From positions 62,001 through 126,000 of the forward strand of contig JACPVS010000009.1 of assembly GCA_016197365.1 (NCBI GenBank): a DNA stretch of 64,000 bases, in the 5' to 3' direction. Shown here piece by piece: positions 62,299 to 64,000 of this stretch (its first letter is position 1; the number at the start of each line of letters is the position of its first letter). The notes beneath the pieces are model-generated. The model saw nothing but the letters and a program-made list of their open reading frames with translations. It did no database searches and was not told the DNA's origin. The position numbers were made by a program, and so were the translations under genes. Source of the stretch: Mycolicibacterium cosmeticum (GTDB taxonomy: Bacteria > Actinomycetota > Actinomycetes > Mycobacteriales > Mycobacteriaceae).

Positions 62299-63510
62299 CT
62301 ACTGGACCTTGAAGATCCAGATCAGGTTGGTGGTGAGCTCACCCTTGTCTGTCCACTGGTAGTTGCGGGCGATGCCCTGCCCGTTGTACGTCTTCACGAA
62401 GTCCAGCAGCGCCGGCCGGGTGATGGCACCCGAGTCGATGCCCTTGAGCAGGATGGTGCCCAGGTCGTAGCCCTCCGCGCTGTACGTGCCCGCGTCGGCG
62501 TTGAACTTCTTCTTGTAATCCTCGGCGAACGTGCCGGTGGCCGGGCCGCACGGGCAGGCCAGGATGGCGTCCTTGGAAGCCTCGCCGGCCTGCTTGACGA
62601 ACTCGATGTCCTTCGTGCCGTCGGCCGAAGAGAACACCCCGGTGTAGCCGCCGTCGCGCAGCTGCTGCACCAGCGGCGCCGCCTCGGAGTAATAGCCGCC
62701 GTAGAAGATGGCGTCCGGGCTGATGCCCTTGACCTGCGTCACCGCGGCGGAGAAGTCCTTGTCGCCCTTCTTCACCGAGATGTTGCAGCCCGGGTCCGCA
62801 ACGGGCCCCAGGGTCTCGCGCACCGCGGTGGCCAGACCGAGGCCGTAGTCGGTGCTGTCGTCGATGACGCACACCTTCTTGAACCCCAACGCGTTCTTCA
62901 GGTAGTTGGCGACCGACGGGCCCTGCACGGCGTCGTTGGCCAGTCCGCGGAAGAAGGTCTTCCACCCGTTCTGGCTGAGCGTCGGGTTGGTGGCCGAGGC
63001 CGTGGTGGCGACGAGGCCGGCCTGGTCGAACACGGTGCCGGTGGCCTTGGTCTCGCCGGAGAACGCCGGGCCGACCAGGCCGATCGTGTACTGGTCGTCG
63101 ACGATCTGCGGGGCGATGGCCGTCGCCTTCTGCGGGTCGCCTTCGGTGTCGAACGGCTTGAGCTGCACCTGGCAGCCCGGATTGGCAGCGTTGTGCTTGT
63201 CGATCGCCAGCTGCACGCCGTTCTTGATGTTGATACCCAGCGCCGCGTCGGGACCGTTGAGCGCCCCGGCCATCGCGATGGAGACGGGCGGGCAGGTGGC
63301 CTTGCCGTCGCCCGCAGGATCCGCCGGGGTGGCGCCCGTGGCGGCCTTGACCTCCGCGCCGTTTTCGTCGATCTGGACCTGTTCGACGATCTTCAGGTCG
63401 GCTTTCGACGTGCTCTGTTCGGGAGTGGACTGGTTACACCCGGCAATACCGAGTACCAGCAGTCCAGCGCCACCGAGCGCAAATGCATTCCGTGCCACGC
63501 GACTGCGCAC
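62299..63510 (-). CDS. livJ: LivJ-like substrate-binding lipoprotein
   Basis: A 403-residue lipoprotein of the Peripla_BP_6 (Leu/Ile/Val-binding) family. The signal sequence FALGGAGLLVLGIAGC ends in a lipobox with the lipidated Cys at residue 25. The binding fold shows VSIAMAGALNGPDAALGINIKNGVQLAID (about 76-104), IGLVGPAFSGETKATGTVF with the ligand-contact Ser/Thr, and DAIFYGGYYSEAAPLVQQL. Amino acids, amides or urea are all possible ligands for such systems. The GTG start has GGAGGTGA 5 bases upstream. The insert TCPP and a second C-pair (LACPCG) are unusual for the family. Confidence 0.92.
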   Translation of the reverse strand: MRSRVARNAFALGGAGLLVLGIAGCNQSTPEQSTSKADLKIVEQVQIDENGAEVKAATGATPADPAGDGKATCPPVSIAMAGALNGPDAALGINIKNGVQLAIDKHNAANPGCQVQLKPFDTEGDPQKATAIAPQIVDDQYTIGLVGPAFSGETKATGTVFDQAGLVATTASATNPTLSQNGWKTFFRGLANDAVQGPSVANYLKNALGFKKVCVIDDSTDYGLGLATAVRETLGPVADPGCNISVKKGDKDFSAAVTQVKGISPDAIFYGGYYSEAAPLVQQLRDGGYTGVFSSADGTKDIEFVKQAGEASKDAILACPCGPATGTFAEDYKKKFNADAGTYSAEGYDLGTILLKGIDSGAITRPALLDFVKTYNGQGIARNYQWTDKGELTTNLIWIFKVQ

Positions 63511-63709
63511 GCTTCACCTCCGGGTCATGGATTCCGACGGCATCGGCGATGAGTCGCAGGTCGGCCGCTCGCTGATGCTTCGGGTAGACACTAGCCAAAC
63601 GGTCGCCGCGTTGCGTGATGTTGAACGATTGGCCACGGCGCGTCGGTATCGCGAGCAGGTGATAGCGCAGGACCGGAAACGCAGTGTTAACCCGGGCCGT
63701 CCGCGCGGG

Positions 63710-64000
63710 TCAGGCGGACGGCGATTCTTCGGCAGGCGGGTCCAGAGTCTCCAGCACGACCTCGGCCACCCGCTTCATGGTGGTGCGCCGATCCATCGCC
63801 GCGCGCTGAATCCATTTGAACGCTTCGGGTTCCGTCATTCCTTGGTTTGCCTGCAGCAAACCCTTCGCCCGCTCGACGAGCTTGCGTGTCTCGAGCCGGT
63901 CGGACAGGTTGGCCACCTCGTGTTCCAGCGCCGCGATCTCACCGAAGCGGCTGACGGCGACCTCGATGGCCGGAATCAGATCGGTGATGGAGAACGGCTT
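63710..64000 (-). CDS. pdtaR: PdtaR response regulator (ANTAR), C-terminal part only
   Basis: Ninety-six C-terminal residues of a regulator whose start lies beyond the right edge. The reading begins KPFSITDLIPAIEVAVSRFGEI (end of the receiver, with the conserved Lys-Pro) and continues into an ANTAR RNA-binding domain: LSDRLETRKLVERAKGLLQ, GMTEPEAFKWIQRAAMDRR, TTMKRVAEVVLETL. This is nearly identical to Rv1626, PdtaR of M. tuberculosis, which binds dual-stem-loop RNAs when phosphorylated by PdtaS. Its neighbours in M. tuberculosis include Rv1627c-Rv1628c, found here about 11 kb away. Confidence 0.96.
   Translation of the reverse strand, partial: KPFSITDLIPAIEVAVSRFGEIAALEHEVANLSDRLETRKLVERAKGLLQANQGMTEPEAFKWIQRAAMDRRTTMKRVAEVVLETLDPPAEESPSA

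Noticed and set aside
62239..63552. Long plus-strand open frame opposite livJ
   Set aside because: Antisense to a well-supported lipoprotein gene with a good ribosome site; no motif seen.

Overview
The window is GC-rich, densely coded DNA from a mycobacterium, most likely a fast-growing Mycolicibacterium. Evidence: a complete mce operon (yrbEA-yrbEB-mceA-F plus Mce-associated genes), a 287-residue mycolic-acid-type SAM methyltransferase, an F420-dependent oxidoreductase, a CoaE-GrpB fusion, the uvrB / coaE / rpsA / polA / DUF35-lipid-transfer / pdtaR block in the order known from M. tuberculosis, and a gyrase-like pair matching the extra type II topoisomerase (TopoM) described in M. smegmatis. 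No phage, insertion sequence, plasmid gene or CRISPR array was seen.

Layout. 1-119 holds no gene. 120-9000: an acyl-CoA dehydrogenase/F420 oxidoreductase pair, a universal stress protein, a GT-C membrane glycosyltransferase, a nitrilase-type amidohydrolase, an exported GH16-type glucanase and three small genes. 9417-22000: an ABC1/AarF kinase, then on the minus strand the mce operon, whose six mce genes are joined by 4-base stop/start overlaps, followed by a Mas protein, a secreted DUF3298 protein and a TetR regulator. 22378-25265: a serine hydrolase, a DUF2236 (MpaB-type) protein and a TetR. 25456-29639: the second type II topoisomerase. 30042-33204: a mycolate-type methyltransferase divergent from a compact tetR - glycosyltransferase - ATP-synthase-subunit-c operon. 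34119-36111: arsenic/cadmium resistance (acr3, cadI, arsR). 36134-39810: a tRNA-Cys, a DUF899 protein, an MgtC-family protein and an MFS exporter. 39856-53486: the conserved core block (uvrB, DUF402, coaE, rpsA, PrsW protease, polA, an exported Ig-like protein, DUF35 and lipid-transfer/thiolase proteins). 53483-58282: a cyclase-ATPase, a NarL-type kinase with two response regulators, and a repeat-rich secreted protein. 58401-63510: a livJHMGF branched-chain amino-acid-type ABC transporter. 63710-64000: the C-terminal part of pdtaR, cut by the window end.

The most unusual feature is the lone second ATP synthase c-subunit gene (32956-33204). It overlaps a macrolide/sterol-type glycosyltransferase and lies in a TetR operon with two TGACC-N4-GGTCA-type operators, one over the tetR start codon. 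The c-subunit keeps the proton-carrying Glu but differs at positions corresponding to the known bedaquiline pocket. I propose, as inference, an inducible module that modifies or bypasses an F0-directed toxin. A second point of interest is that the TopoM A-subunit naturally carries Gly at the GyrA positions equivalent to Asp89 and Asp94 of M. tuberculosis, which predicts altered fluoroquinolone response.

Homology calls rest on reading translated sequence and remembered family motifs; no database search was run. Start codons were chosen from Shine-Dalgarno spacing, stop/start overlaps and remembered homologue N-termini.
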